Positions 1-12,293 of a stretch of DNA of 64,000 nt are shown here, piece after piece. Position numbers and translations under genes: made by a program. The DNA comes from Nelumbo lutea. Taxonomy: Eukaryota > Streptophyta > Magnoliopsida > Proteales > Nelumbonaceae. Position 1 is the first letter of the stretch, and every line of letters begins with the position of its first letter. Where the stretch lies: positions 45,292,222 to 45,356,221 of the forward strand of contig JAKGHH010000002.1 in the NCBI GenBank assembly GCA_022828595.1, read 5' to 3'. The notes under the pieces were generated by a model, which was not told the DNA's origin, did no database searches, and saw nothing but the letters and a program-made list of their open reading frames with translations.

Positions 1-498
1 GACACTTACAAAGAATCAATGTAGGAGGGAGATGGTGCAAATTTGCTAATGAGTTGAATGTGCAAATGAGATGAAAAGTAAAAAAAAAAAGCATCATGTA
101 GGAGTGTCAATCGCAGTTACAAACAAGTGGAGGCAAGACAGAACTTGGTGCAAAATTTGTATCTAGCTCATATTTGTAATGCAAACTAACACAGCCTAAG
201 GGGGAAAAAGTGTACCTTGCAAACTTAGGGCTTATTGGGGATTTTTACTCTTCTTTCTGCTCTTGCATGATTATAAGCATCATTTTCTCCTTTGCAATTT
301 ACCTTCATATTTAAGCTCTTTGGCAAATAGGCCATATATAAAATGAAGAGAGTCAATGGCTTCTTTGGAAAATTATATTTATTATAAATATCTATGCTAA
401 AATCATTATTAATTCAAAAGAAAGAAACTTCACATTTAATGAAAATTGATGTAACCGTTTTCGGCCACGTACCAATGTTTTGTGATAGTAAAATTTTT
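1..498. other. AT-rich spacer, no gene seen
   Basis: I see no conserved coding sequence, RNA gene or clear repeat boundary here. It is ordinary AT-rich plant spacer leading up to the probable solo LTR. Confidence 0.5.
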
Positions 499-649
499 TG
501 GCAAAGTACCTCGTTATTCGACCCGGTGGTGGTGTACCTTAGTGACGAGCTACTTGGTGGCGAACTGCCTGGGGGCGAACTCCCTACTAGGAGGTCGATG
601 CCTTAGAGAATGTTGAAGCTCCCTGGTGCGGCGCAATCCGATTGCCCTC

Positions 650-985
650 AGCATGAGGTGGTCTTCTTTCCTTTGTAGGCTGCGGGAGATGAGGGACCTG
701 CGAGAACATCTTTTCCTCCTCTTTGTAGGTGGCGGGAGCCGAGAGACCTGCGAGAACTCCATCTTTTCCTCCTCTTTGTAGGTGGCGGGAGCTAAGGGAC
801 CTCCGAGAACTCCATCTTTTCCTCCTCCTTGTAGGTGGTGGGAGTTGAGGGACCTCCGAGAACTCCATCTCTTCCTCCTCCTCGTAGGTGGGGGGAGCTG
901 AGGGACTTCCGAGAACTGTATCTTTTCCTCCTCTTCGTAGGCGGCGGGAGCTGAAGGACCTGCGAGAACTGGATCAGAGGTCCTG
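650..985. repeat. ~60-bp minisatellite, about six units
   Basis: Units contain GTAGGTGGCGGGAGC, then GAGGGACC(T/C)(G/C)CGAGAACT, then a CTTTTCCTCCTC tract. They recur about every 60 bp with small differences. The array lies in the U5-like part of the probable solo LTR. Several frames stay open through it only because it is a repeat, so I do not call a gene. Confidence 0.75.
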
Positions 986-1127
986 GGGGTACTTTCCCGG
1001 TGGGGGCTCTCCGATGCTTAAGTTAGCACTCTTGTTGTAGAGAGCTTTGAAGATAATATGAGAGAGCTAGAGAGCAGGGTTACTTCCCTTTCTTTTCCAT
1101 CCCCTTCCCCTTTGGGGGGTGAGGTCT

Positions 1128-1135
1128 TTATATAC
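1128..1135 (-). promoter_or_regulatory. TATA box of the probable solo LTR
   Basis: The minus strand reads TATATAAA, flanked by GC-rich DNA, as expected at an LTR U3/R boundary. Transcription would start about 30 bp further on (near 1100) and run towards the minisatellite. Confidence 0.5.
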
Positions 1136-1867
1136 CGGAGTCTTCGCGGGTTAGGTGGGTGAAAAGCCTCCAAATGGTAAGACTTGTCGCATCCGGTAAG
1201 AACCGGTGTATGGTGGTGAACTCCTCGAGGTTGCTTGTGTCAGGCGACCAGGTCGGCGCCTGGGCCGGGTTGTCAGAGGGGTGCCTGCGTTAGTCGGCGG
1301 GTCAGTGTTTAGGCCAGGTCATCAGGTCGGCGCCTGTGTCAGTCGGTGGGACAGTGCCTAGATCAGGTCGTCAAGCTGGCGCCTTGGCCGGATCATGCGC
1401 TAGGCTGGTCCAGGTCGGCCAGGTCGCGCAGGCCATGCACAGTTCGCGCAGGCCACGCGCTAGGCCGCGCGCGCCGTGCTGTTTGTGCACGCCGCGTAGG
1501 TGCGCGTCAGGCCGCGCGCAGGTCACGCCAGGCCGGCCAGACAGGTGCCCGGGTGGGTCACCAACTTCATAAGTTTGTTGACTGGGTGTTTTCCTAGTTG
1601 TCACGAGGTGCCACGTGTCACAATTTTACTGGAGGGCCAAATCTGCCCTCATAAAAAATCAAATCATATCTTGAGCTCACTAGAAAGCTAAATACAATTA
1701 GGACATCTGACCATTTTGAAGGGCAATAATCTTTTTGTAGATGTCTGACTCTATTCTCCTCACCAAAAAAATAAAAAAACCCAACTTTTTAGTCATTTGA
1801 AACACAAATTGGGATCTCCTCCTAGAGCACTCCTCACACTGACCCTACAACCACATCCCACCCTATA

Positions 1868-2036
1868 TTGGAAGTGAGCATGCTTCGGTTAAAACCGAAT
1901 AACCAAACTGGAATTTTGGGTTCGGTGTTATTGGGTCAATTAGTTTGGGGATTCAGTTTGGTTTTTGGCTTCGGTTATGAAAAATTCGGTTCATTTGGTT
2001 CGGTTTTAAACCGAATAAATCGTTTGTTCACCCCTA
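1868..2036. repeat. Palindromic hAT-type MITE remnant
   Basis: The left half (TTCGGTTAAAACCGAATAACC) is mirrored by the right half (TCGGTTTTAAACCGAATAA). The right end, GTTCACCCCTA, matches the ends of other hAT-type MITEs in this window. The left end is diverged and no duplication is clear. Confidence 0.45.
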
Positions 2037-2379
2037 AAAATATCTATCATGAATAATAACATACAAATATGGGAGATGTTCTCGATGTGCAACTGCTACA
2101 TGCTATGAGGTCGGCATAAGGAGCAGATCCAAACTCTTCAACATGCAAGATATACAATTTTTGCGTATTGTAAATATTGATGCTTTGAACCATGTATAAA
2201 CTAATAAATTTTTTTCCTTCATTTTATTGACAACCAATTGACACAAAATTGAAAACAATTTTATTGCACTGCAACTAGTTGTTCTCTTTTAAGGTATTCC
2301 TACAACATGAGTGGTATTGGAATTGAAAACAATTTATAAAAAAAGAATTCTTGAAAGAATACAAAATAGTTCATCTCTA

Positions 2380-2380
<1 letters not shown>

Positions 2381-2410
<30 letters not shown>
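2381..2410. repeat. (AT)n microsatellite
   Basis: About fifteen uninterrupted AT/TA dinucleotides. Confidence 0.9.
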
Positions 2411-2413
<3 letters not shown>

Positions 2414-2590
2414 GCCAAAGAGTAGTGATATTGGACTCAAGTTGTGCTCAGACTTCCCCACACAAGATTATCTCTTAGTGGGAGGCCTTTTCCAAGGAAA
2501 ACAAATAGAAGAATGCTAGTAATCAACGACTTTATCCAACCCTTGTTTTCTTCTCCCCGTGGACAAGTTTAGGTAAAAAACGAAAATCTA

Positions 2591-2840
2591 TGGGTCTTTT
2601 GGTTTGTAGTGGGAATTGGAATCGAAATTGGAATAGTATATTCTTATAATCTGTTTGGTTTAGATATGAATGAGAATAAGAATTAAAATTAACAGGAATG
2701 AAATTTTATTTTTAAAAAAGGGGCAGGAAATGACCATTTTTTCAAATTTCATTTCAGCAGGAATGAGTATGGAATTCCGATTCTAACCAACCAAACAGTT
2801 AGAATCAGAATAACCCATTCTGTGAACCAAATAGGGCCTA
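2591..2840. repeat. Short MITE-like element with TTTGGTTT ends
   Basis: The left end (GGGTCTTTTGGTTTG, then GGAATTGGAATCG) is inverted at the right (CGATTCTAACC-like words, then CCAAATAGGGCC). The ends resemble Tourist-type MITE termini. The exact boundary and duplication are uncertain. Confidence 0.4.
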
Positions 2841-4844
2841 AATTATATAATGTGCCTTTTCATGGGTCCCTCATTGTCTGCAACGTGAAGCATATAAACA
2901 TGGGTTGCACAAACTCCTCCTTAAAGTGATTTTGCTGATGTTGCAATTGTTTTTGCTTTTGGAAATCAAATTCTTACACATTGGCAAACGCCCCCTTATG
3001 TGAGTGTTTGCAAACTACCCCCAAAACCAAAATAGGTGTGTGACTCTCGTGTGGTATTTGGAAAATAGAAAAGGACAAATATAGACACGATAGGATTCTC
3101 ACTTCTCACAGCTCATTCTGTGAAAGTGCTCCCATCCCATGAGATCTTCACTGGCAATTATGGAACCCATGTGTATTGTACGAAAACTCACTGCTAAATT
3201 TGTCCTTTACCCAGTGTCAGCTTCAATTCACACCCATTGATTGAAGGGTTCCAGCATTCCTTTGTCCAATTTTGATTTTTATTTCATGAGAAGTGGAATT
3301 CAAAACATATAGCTTTCAGTTTCAGATATAAAATTCTTTATTAGGATATTGACTTTATTAAATCCATTTTCATCAATTCCACCCCTTTGCCAAACACAGT
3401 GTCAAGGATTAAGAAAGAAGAAATTTCCTCTTTTTTTTTTCTTTGCTCTACAAACCCCTTGAAATTCAATGTTGAATACAGGTTTGGATGAAAGTAAAAA
3501 ATGTAAAAGGAAGTGCTTTTGGAATGAAGTCTTATAGAAATTGTGCTTTTAATTAGAAACCTTGTCCTTATATGCAAAGAAAGAAAGAGACAAGCTCCAC
3601 AACTCCACATTATAGGATAGATGCTACAAAAATCAGAGATTTTTATGGATTTTCTGCTGTGTGGACAATATGAGAAAAGGGAAATTACATCTTTCCTGCT
3701 TGTTCACATATTATTTTCTTTATTCTTCTATTTTTCTATCTATTGGGTACATGATATTGCTTATGGGTTCAATTGGTACAGACTAAAAGTGCTGAAATGG
3801 AATGGAACTATCAATTCTGTGAACATCTCCATGTTCTGTGGTTTGGGTTCATTTTGCATTGTTTCAGAACTGAACAAAACATGACTTTTTAGCATCTGAA
3901 TTGTTTTGTGGAATCCGGAATGCTGTGGGGGTGGAACAAGTCATTTCAAAATTCCAGACTTGAGATTGGAATAGAATTCAAACACAATCAATCCCATAAT
4001 TGTCAATTATAGGGTGAAGTTGGATTTGTGGGTTATCTAAAATTATCAAAATGGATTCTTTTATTTTGGGGATTTATCTGATAGAATGGAATTTCGAGAA
4101 ACATGAAAACAGAGGACAACAATTTCTCCATTTTAGCAGAATCTCAATTCCTGTCACAGGACTAGTCATTCCAAACGCAACCTAAGTGACTACTTAAGTT
4201 TATTATCTTGGTTGCATTCCTTTCTCTCTTCTTCCCAAAATTGAAGAAATACCAGAAAATATTTGTCTTTATTAGGAGAACCCAACCAACCATTATTGTA
4301 ATCTTATCTCTTTTTCATTTTTTTTTATATCTTTTATCACACATTCTCAAGTTTTTCGTTGAAGTAGGAAGATTGAATCCGTGAATGAATCTGATAGATC
4401 TAAATATTTAAGTTTATTATTATCTTGGTTGCACACATGGAGCATTATTAGGTCATAACGTTTGGTGGATGCTTTGATTGAGGAAGTTGGCCATTATTTC
4501 TTTCATGTCTATTTGGGGGTTTCCCTTTGTTTACATTTTGTCAACCCAACAATGTCTCCTCCTTTTAGCCAGAGACGTCCTTTGAATCAACTTCAAAGGC
4601 AGCCAACTGGCTATTAACTTCTGTGATTTCTAAGAGTCACCGTCGGATGCTTAATTCCTGTTATGTCACTTCGATTGACATAATTGATTTCATTTATCAA
4701 CCATATACACACTTGGGGAACAGTCTTCACTGTTGCTGGTATGTGCTTCACGCCTTCCCTTCAATTTTCGTAATTGGGGAACTGTCTTTTGGGTCCCAAT
4801 TTGATAGAAGCATTTATGGAGTCTTATAGATAGGTCACCATCAG
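2841..4844. other. Intergenic, no gene seen
   Basis: AT-rich non-coding DNA. Around 3790-4180 there are GGAATGGAA / TTCCAATT-like words in both orientations, suggesting an eroded MITE. Nothing here can be supported as coding. Confidence 0.4.
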
Positions 4845-5217
4845 TAGACCAGTTTATGGGCCGGGTAGCCCGACGGCCCGGCCCGCACCCTGGTTAGGAT
4901 TGGACATGTAGTTAGGCCCGTGGGCTTGATCTTTGGCCCAAAACACCAAGTCCGATTGTGTTTTGAACTGGGTTTGGGATTTATCAAAAAAGTTTGACCC
5001 GGTTTGAATAATTTATATAATATAAAATATATAATATTTATTATAATATATATTAATAATTTAATATATATATATATATATTTATAATTTCTCTCTCTTT
5101 CTCTTTCTGTTCACTGATAGCAGCGGCAACAAGTTGAGTTTTAGACTTTGGGCTCGAGCTCTGGTCTTAAAAAAATCTATTAATGAAGAGTGAAAGCCCG
5201 GCCCATGAACAGGTCTA
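4845..5217. mobile_element. hAT-type MITE with GGGCCGGG subterminal repeats
   Basis: The left end is TAGACCAGTTTATGGGCCGG. The right end, read in reverse, is TAGACCTGTTCATGGGCCGG, which gives ~20-bp TIRs with two mismatches. The flanks ACCATCAG (4837-4844) and GTCATCAG (5218-5225) match at 6 of 8 positions, the 8-bp duplication expected for hAT. The interior is AT-rich and non-coding. Confidence 0.7.
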
Positions 5218-5345
5218 GTCATCAGGCCGGTTTAAATTAGTCACTAACCTTAAGGTTTTGTGCTAAGTTGTATATTAACTAATTCATGGGATTGTTTAGA
5301 TTGATCAGGCTTTCAAATGAGAAAATGGGTAAATGGGTGGTTAGG

Positions 5346-5633
5346 TAAGGGTGTCAATGGACCGGTTTTGGATTGAATCCCGTTCAGTCCAAAATTTTTG
5401 GACGGACCAACAAGACATATTGGATTGAACCAATTTGGTCAAAAATATTTATTAGATTGGATTGGACTTGACCCGTCCACAATAAATTTATATTGAATTG
5501 GGTTGGATTAAGCCAATATCTGGTCTATTGACATAAGACAAGAATATAAGTGTCAATGGATGGGATTTGGGTTGAAACCAATCTAAATCAAAATGAATTT
5601 TAACAGATTGAACTGCCCAGATTGACACCCCTA
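5346..5633. mobile_element. hAT-type MITE, GGGTGTCAATGG family copy 1
   Basis: It begins TAAGGGTGTCAATGG and ends TTGACACCCCTA, with inverted internal words built on CCAATCC / GGATTGG. TTAGG on both flanks is a weak remnant of a duplication. The same family recurs at 60206-60599 and 62182-62580. Confidence 0.65.
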
Positions 5634-8600
5634 TTTAGGATACTAGAAAATTTCACTTCTTTTAGCATTATTATCATCAAAAACTTTCTTTTATTAACTT
5701 TTGGATTGAAAAATCTCTTCATTGGTACTATTAAAAATTAAATTTATGATACAATTTTCTGTCTATAAAATTATTGCATTACACTCCTCTCATTAATTTG
5801 TTTCAGCTTTACATGTGTAATACAGTAGGAAGCCCTTAATTAACGAAAAGTGGTTGCATAGATCATTACTTAAAAAATATATATATGTAAATTTTATTGT
5901 ATGCGACCTTCTAAGGTTTCTGATGTCTGATTGAACTACTAATGATTGAGTGAATTCAATTCATTGAACCTGGTCAGACCTTTATTTCACCAGCTACTTT
6001 TGCAGATAAATAAAGCATAAATTGCCAAAGTGGTAATGACCCATTTCAGCATTAAATGGTAGAGGATAACTTGCATAAGAACTTTCATATAGTCCAAGAT
6101 AACTCTGTTGATATTAATCTTCAAAATATTAAAAACTTAGAGCCAAGTTGGTTTTCCTATGGAAAGAAAAAAAAAAAAAGAAAAACAATAGCACAAAAAA
6201 AAAATTAGAACCAACTTTGATCTCTTCATATTTTATTGTTGAGTGAGAGTTTGTTCACAGTTTCACACTTCTTTTCAAGGAAAAGCTCCTTTGCAGTATT
6301 AATGGATATTCAAATTGCAGTACTAGTTGGTGTACCAATTGTAATTGATTTAGTGTTTTTCTATGTCCATATTGCAATAAGCTCTCTTTGTTAATAAAAT
6401 AGCATTATCTCCATTATTTTTGTATACCTAGCAATATGATATTTTTGTATATTTTTTAAGCAAAGCACATTCTTTGTTGAAAACAGATCCTCAAGATGCT
6501 TAGCTATAAGATAAAGAGAAGAGAGAGAGATGACTTTGGGTGGAACAAAAGTTACAACTAATACCTTTATCACCACCCTTCTTATCAATATTTCTTCCCA
6601 TGGTTCATCCTAGACCAACTGTTCTGATGAAGTTAATACCCAAAAATAAAAATATATTTTCTGTTCAAATGGTTCATTCTTCCCATCAAAGCTAGTCAAG
6701 AAGAAATAAAGAAAAATAATTATGATGATGGTGGATACACTGGTTTGTCAATAATATTCAGTAGGAAGTTGTTTTTACTTTTTACACAGTGTTTGTATTA
6801 GACTTTTCCTCTGCACGATCCTATATTGCCACGTGGCAGAATGGGCTTTTAAGAAACTTTGTTCCACTGCTTTGTTCCAATAACATCATCTTTTTTATGT
6901 ACCTTTTTCCCTATTTTTTTTCAATTATGCCCTTTATAATAATCACATTAATTAATGAGGGCCCTAACTTTTGGATTTTGTTGCAGAAGGGATGGAGACT
7001 TGATAGGAGAGGAAACGACAAAGGAAAAACTGTGTATTGATTTATTTAGGGTAGAGAAGCAAGATCTACCATTGTTCAGAAGACAATAACCTTTGTGTCG
7101 GAGACACATTTAACTCCTTAATGGTCTAAAGTTGTATAATCTGTAGTGGCCCATCTGCCCTTTTACTAGCCATTGTTTAAGCAGGTATGGACCTAACTGG
7201 GCCTGGCTACACGTGGTGGGTCCAGCCTAAATTGGATTATTTATGAGCTATGACCTCTCTTGCTCCACTTTTCTACTGGGTGGGGTCCCTTTTGGTTGGT
7301 CTGATTGAGGAATGGAACCTTAGGGTTTGTTGGGAACTGAGGTCTGGGTTTTTTAGTGGATGGGCTTCTTTTGCTGAATTTGGGTTCATTTATTTTGTTA
7401 TGTTTACATGGGCTTAGGGGATGATGAATGATGATGGCTTTATTTATATAAAACTCTGAAGGAGACATCAATTGGGTGGAACTGGAAGTTGACTCTCTGT
7501 GTTTGTAACTTGCCGTGTTCTTCTTCCTCTTCTTCTAATACTACTACTTTGGAGCAATCAGCTCACTTGTCCTCATCCAAACCAGTGCTACAATGGTGAG
7601 GGTGAAGTGATCTCAGTTTTCTAAGGCTCTGACCCCACAACGATTGTGAATACATTATTCATTGAAGGCAGGCTAAATGGTGAAAGATAACCAGTCCACC
7701 CATGAGGAAGGCACGCTGCAGTGGTCCACGCAAAATATGTTTATGTCCTATTGTCCTCATCTTTAAGAGAATTTTTAACTATTTTCATGGAAATTATTTT
7801 CATGAGTAAGGTTTAAAATGTCGCAACGTATTAATATGTATTGGTCAAGAATAAAAGTTTAGAGGTTTATATTATTTTAAATGTTAATGTTTAATGTGAA
7901 GTCTGTCAAAACTCAAAAGATGAGTCTAGAGGAACTGCACTTGATGACCGTGTTGGGAGCGGTTTTAACCAGTAACACCACCCCCACAAGCCTTCAAGTA
8001 TATATATATGACCTACAATCATTCAATCTCTCACTTTGTATGATGACTAACGTGGGATATTATCATTCGTGAAATAGCATCCAACATGGCTATTCATTCA
8101 CTTTCATCAATCAGATGCTCTTTTCCTCATTTTTACTTCAAATGATAACTCAAAATGTTGATTCATATACCACATGGACAATAAATTTGTTTGGCCCTCC
8201 CTTTTCGGTCTCAAGTAGACCATCCCCAATTGCGAACACATCTGCTGTGATTTCAGCACTTCCTTGTGACCCCCGAATGAAACACTAATATGTCAACGAT
8301 GGAAATAAATTCAGAACATCATATGAACTCATTTTGCCTTTCCATCACCAGCACGCCCATGTTTCATTTCATCCGCTTGGTATTTGTTATTCGCCACTTA
8401 CATAAGAGGCTATTTAATCAATCACGAATAAACATACCAGTGTTCCTGAGTCCATTTGACACGGTAGGTAGATTGTATATATATATATAATAGTAAACAT
8501 GTATGTGCATTTGCATGTGACAATATCTCCAAGACAAAACTATTTATAATTCATGTATAGTTTTTTAATATTATAAGTGGACAGTTTTTGAACAGTTATA

Positions 8601-8754
8601 AGTGGATATTTTTTGAGTGAGAGTAAAGGACATATGTGCCATTTTTATGTCCGTTGTATGTTGCTTAGATAGGGGGTAAAAATGTCTAATGAAAAGTCTA
8701 GAAAATGGGGTTATTTGCTCTTTTATTAGTAGTATAGATATATTAAAGTTAGGC
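5634..8754. other. Intergenic, no gene seen
   Basis: No domain-level coding signal on either strand. Purine/pyrimidine tracts and short TA repeats (for example near 8480) occur. The stretch near 7250-7480 has few stops but resembles no protein I know. Confidence 0.4.
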
Positions 8755-9010
8755 TTTGACATTTTCTGAGAAGTTATTAAAGTCCACAGCCCACTACCAC
8801 CATTCAGACAAATGGCCTTCTCATTTTCTAGAAAACTAGACACATAACAATTTTCGAGAAATTCCTAATAAAACCCACAATCCATTACCAGGCTATAGCT
8901 CCCCACCATTTAGACAGATGGCCTTCTCATTTTTCTAGAAAGCTAGACACATGGCATTTCTGAGAAGTTGTTGTTCAAGCCCACAACCCACTACCACCAT
9001 TTTCAATCCA
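8755..9010. repeat. Diverged local tandem repeat
   Basis: The blocks TTTTCTGAGAAGTT, CCCACTACCACCATT, ATGGCCTTCTCATTTT and TAGAAA(A/G)CTAGACACAT recur two to three times in the same order and orientation. The period is roughly 115-130 bp. Confidence 0.6.
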
Positions 9011-11190
9011 TTCATAACAAAAATGCAGAAAATGCAAAAATTGTTATCTACAACCACTTCTACCTACATTCTATCAATCTCACTTAATCATTAACCCTCT
9101 ATGTGTCATAGCAAAATAAAATTATCCATATTTTAATAATTATTGAAAATCTATATTTTAAAATAAATATTATTAAAATTTTAATAATTATTTATAATAT
9201 TAATAAATATAAATTTAACAATATTGATTTTATAATATAAATTTAACATTACTGATTCGTACGGGGTCATTCACATGTTAGAAAAAGAAGGGAAGGCAAA
9301 ATTATTAGTCTTTTTTTTTCCTTTTTCCATGGCCTAGTAACCCAAAAACAATTGAGGGTCCAAAACAAGAGGGGGAATTAAGGTTTTACTGAGAAAAGGG
9401 TAATGAGTTGGGATTCATGAGTTACTAAAAATAGGGTCGAGGTAGGAGGGACACGAGGGAGACAGAATGATGAATTGGTTACCTGAGAATGGAGATCCAC
9501 AACCAACGAATAAGAGTGACGTAGATAGATTCTGCTGCTGCCACGTGGGATGATCACCATGATTGGTGCACATGAAAAGCCGGGAAAGGAGAAAACAGTT
9601 GCTAACTTCCTCCAGACTTTCTATCTTGGGGCAAAGAATTTCTATAATGGGGATGGGAAAATGCTGCAAGTAAAGGGGGGGGGGGGGGTGGAGAATGGTT
9701 AGTCAGTCTTAAGATTGAAAGCGTGGATTCCCCTCCAATGTCTACTCTAAAGGTAATAATGGACAAACAAACCAGAGCCATGTCTTTCCATTGCTTGTTT
9801 GCTTCTTTTCTTTTCTTTTCTTTTTTTTCTCTTTTCCAAGATGAACAGTTTCCAGATATTGGGCATCTTTGAATGTGCTTTCTAAGTGTGTTTGTGTGTT
9901 GTGTCTGTGTCTGTGACTGAGTGGAGAGAGAGAGAGATGCAAGATATATATTTATCATTATTGTTATGAGGATCCACTGTTTCTGTGTTTGTTTGATTCT
10001 TCTTTTGCTGCATTATTTTGACATGGACAGGTTGAGAGTGAAAGAGATGAAGAGCAGAAGAATGAGAAAATGCCTCCACCACCAGTGAAAGTTCATCCAG
10101 ATAAAGTAGGAAGTGGTGAGTCGGTGGGTCCCTCACCTCCCTCCCCAAAACGTACTTCAGAATTAACAGAAGCTTGTTGTAATGACAAGTCTCGTTGCAC
10201 TTCTCAGTCTGATTGAAAACTTTGTCAAGAAAGGAGGAGGAGGAGGTAGAGAAGTGGGTTGGGGTTTGGATCAAATAGGACAAGACAGGATGTCCTTCGT
10301 TTCTTTCGTTTCTGTGACTGTTGGATTGACGTGTATGGCAAGGCAAAAGGCATATACTAGCATAGAAATAATATGAAACTTTGATGGGATGGGAGTTGTA
10401 TAAAATCATGACATTGTGTTGGACTGATTAATTAATGAAACTGATTTTTCTTAGTTGTGCATTTTTCTTTTTGATTCAAGTGGGGTTGGAATGAATTTGA
10501 AACTTTTGATGAAATGTTTGTAAATCAGGCTGTTCTGAAACACCCAACTGACTCTGCTCAACCTGATCTGACCAATCTCCAATTGCTAAGCAATTGCCAC
10601 CAAAATGGGTCAAAACTAAACAGATCAATTGGAGCTCTAATCTGAGATTTTATGTTTCTCCTAGAATTTCTCTTATGTCAAAGTACTGAGGAAGGCTACA
10701 CTACACTTGGCAGCTTCATTCTGTCCTATCAAATACTCAATACTGGAAATTCATGATTGTCATCCTTATATGGAGGAAGACTACTTGTCTACTACACATC
10801 TTTTGGGTATCCAGAGAAGGGTACAAAGAGGGTGATCAGTGGTAATAAGTTGTTGAACAAAGTGAAGAAGACAGGTAGTCAGGTATAAAAGCAGAGAAGA
10901 TGGGCCTGAAGCCAGAGGAACGTTAAAGCTCCACAGACACAAATAGAAATAGAATGGAGAAAGCAAATTTGTTAATCAGGCCGAATAGAGAGAAGCCCAG
11001 AAACCAACTGATCCTGGGGCATTCCAAGTGACAAGAGGTTTTGATTTTCGATTCATTGTTTTCCTTATGGGTTTTAACTACACAAAACATTACCAAATAG
11101 AAAGGCACCACTCTAGAGCCAATCTCTTTTAATTCATATTTGATACCCAGGCATGAGATAGTCTTAGGCTCCTACAATTTGTGTTCCCAT
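9011..11190. other. Intergenic, no gene seen
   Basis: Contains an AT-rich block (9115-9255), a poly(G) run near 9677 and a TTTTC-rich tract near 9805. The stretch 9880-10400 has few stops on the minus strand, but its predicted protein looks like non-coding sequence rich in repeats. I do not call a gene. Confidence 0.4.
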
Positions 11191-11282
11191 GAGCTCCATT
11201 TGGAAGTAGTACAAATACAAATATGTAGAGCGTAAAACTTTATATTTTGTATGTATTTGTAATCCTTCCAAATTGAGCCATA
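11191..11282. repeat. Short MITE with ACAAATATGTAGAGCG core
   Basis: It carries TTTGGAAG at the left and CTTCCAAATTGAGCC at the right, around the core ACAAATACAAATATGTAGAG. The same core recurs near 24945, 60990 and 61475 (diverged), so this is a dispersed family in the window. Confidence 0.55.
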
Positions 11283-12134
11283 GGTCCTAACTTTGCACTT
11301 CTACAAGTATAACACAAACCAATAAACTGGGGAATTTAGGTTCAATTTAGAAAGAGTATAAATACAAATATGTACAGTACAAATAGATACAAAATAAAAG
11401 GTTTTGGTTGGGCCAGGGATCGCCAACCCCATTGAGGGTGGTTGGTTGAACCAGGTGACGCAAAGGAAAAGCCCAACCCAAAACCAATGAACCAGTTAAC
11501 CTTATATATAATATATATTGGCAGTATTAATCTAAACTCGCATATTGTTTTAAAAGGCTGTTGAGGCGAGGCCAAAGGCCTAAAGCCTCAAGGTAAGGCT
11601 AGGAAAAAATGGCCTGGCCACGGTGGCTTCAAACCCCACCAAGCTTAAGACTTGAGTTGTTTGAGGCTTATGTCCAGGCTTGAACCTCAAGTATTTGGCA
11701 TGCTAAATATGAAGGTTTATTTATACATATGGATAAAAATGTAATTTAAGACTAAAAAAAGAATGTCTTGTTTTGCATTGACATATTGCACAAATAAATA
11801 ATACCAAAATAATAAATAAATGCATACAAAAGTGTATGAAAATAGCTTATCCTGTTCATATTTTGTACTGTTCATGCTGTGTTACCCACTCACCCATCAA
11901 CCCCGTAATTGAATATTCATAATTGATAATCTATTTCTTCCAAGGCACATGCATCACACGTGAGCAAGGATTAACTGAAGGTGATGGCTGTTCAGCGGGT
12001 TATGGAAGTATGAAACTAATGATAAAGTTCCAAGCCAGTAATAAAATACATGGGACCCGCACCTTTCATAGTGGTCATTCTTCACTCCTTCATACAGGTG
12101 CAAGAAATGAAATACAAATACCTTGCTCATAAAC

Positions 12135-12293
12135 AGGAGTGGAGCTAGGATTTTTTTATTGAGGGGGCCAAAACCTATAAAACCTAGATGGGGGGCAAAA
12201 GCTAGGAAACATGGGTAAGGGGGCTAAAAAGCCTAAAATATGTGGAACTTATATAGATTTTAGGAGAATTTTGAAGGCACTGGCTCCACCCCT
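12135..12293. mobile_element. MITE with AGG(A/G)GTGGAGC ends
   Basis: The left end AGGAGTGGAGCTAGG is inverted at the right end (CTGGCTCCACCCCT). It is a 159-bp non-coding element. No clear target duplication is visible. Confidence 0.55.

Larger units (their letters stand above)
499..1622 (-). mobile_element. Probable solo LTR of a retrotransposon
   Basis: Read on the minus strand, this 1.1-kb block starts TGTGACACGTGG at 1622 and ends GTACTTTGCCA at 499, so it has the TG...CA ends of an LTR. It is flanked by candidate 5-bp duplications, ATTTT at 1623-1627 and TTTTT at 494-498 (4 of 5 match). A TATA box lies at 1128-1135. Upstream of it is a GC-rich U3-like part with repeated GGCGCC and CAGGCCACGCGC-type words. 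Downstream, the R/U5-like part holds a TAACTTAAGCATCGGAG word of the kind I associate with plant LTRs (from memory), followed by a minisatellite. No second LTR or internal pol region is present, so a solo LTR left by recombination is the simplest reading. The left boundary is the weaker one. Confidence 0.5.

Noticed and set aside
587..868. Overlapping minus-strand open frames with repeated PPPTRRRKR-like peptides
   Set aside because: They arise from the ~60-bp minisatellite. Length and repetition come from the repeat unit, not from a protein.
1336..1604. GC-rich open frames on both strands
   Set aside because: High GC lowers stop frequency in the U3-like part of the solo LTR. Three frames are open at once and none resembles a protein.
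9882..10409. Minus-strand open stretch of 175 codons
   Set aside because: The composition looks non-coding, there is no recognisable domain, and no exon-like boundaries were found.
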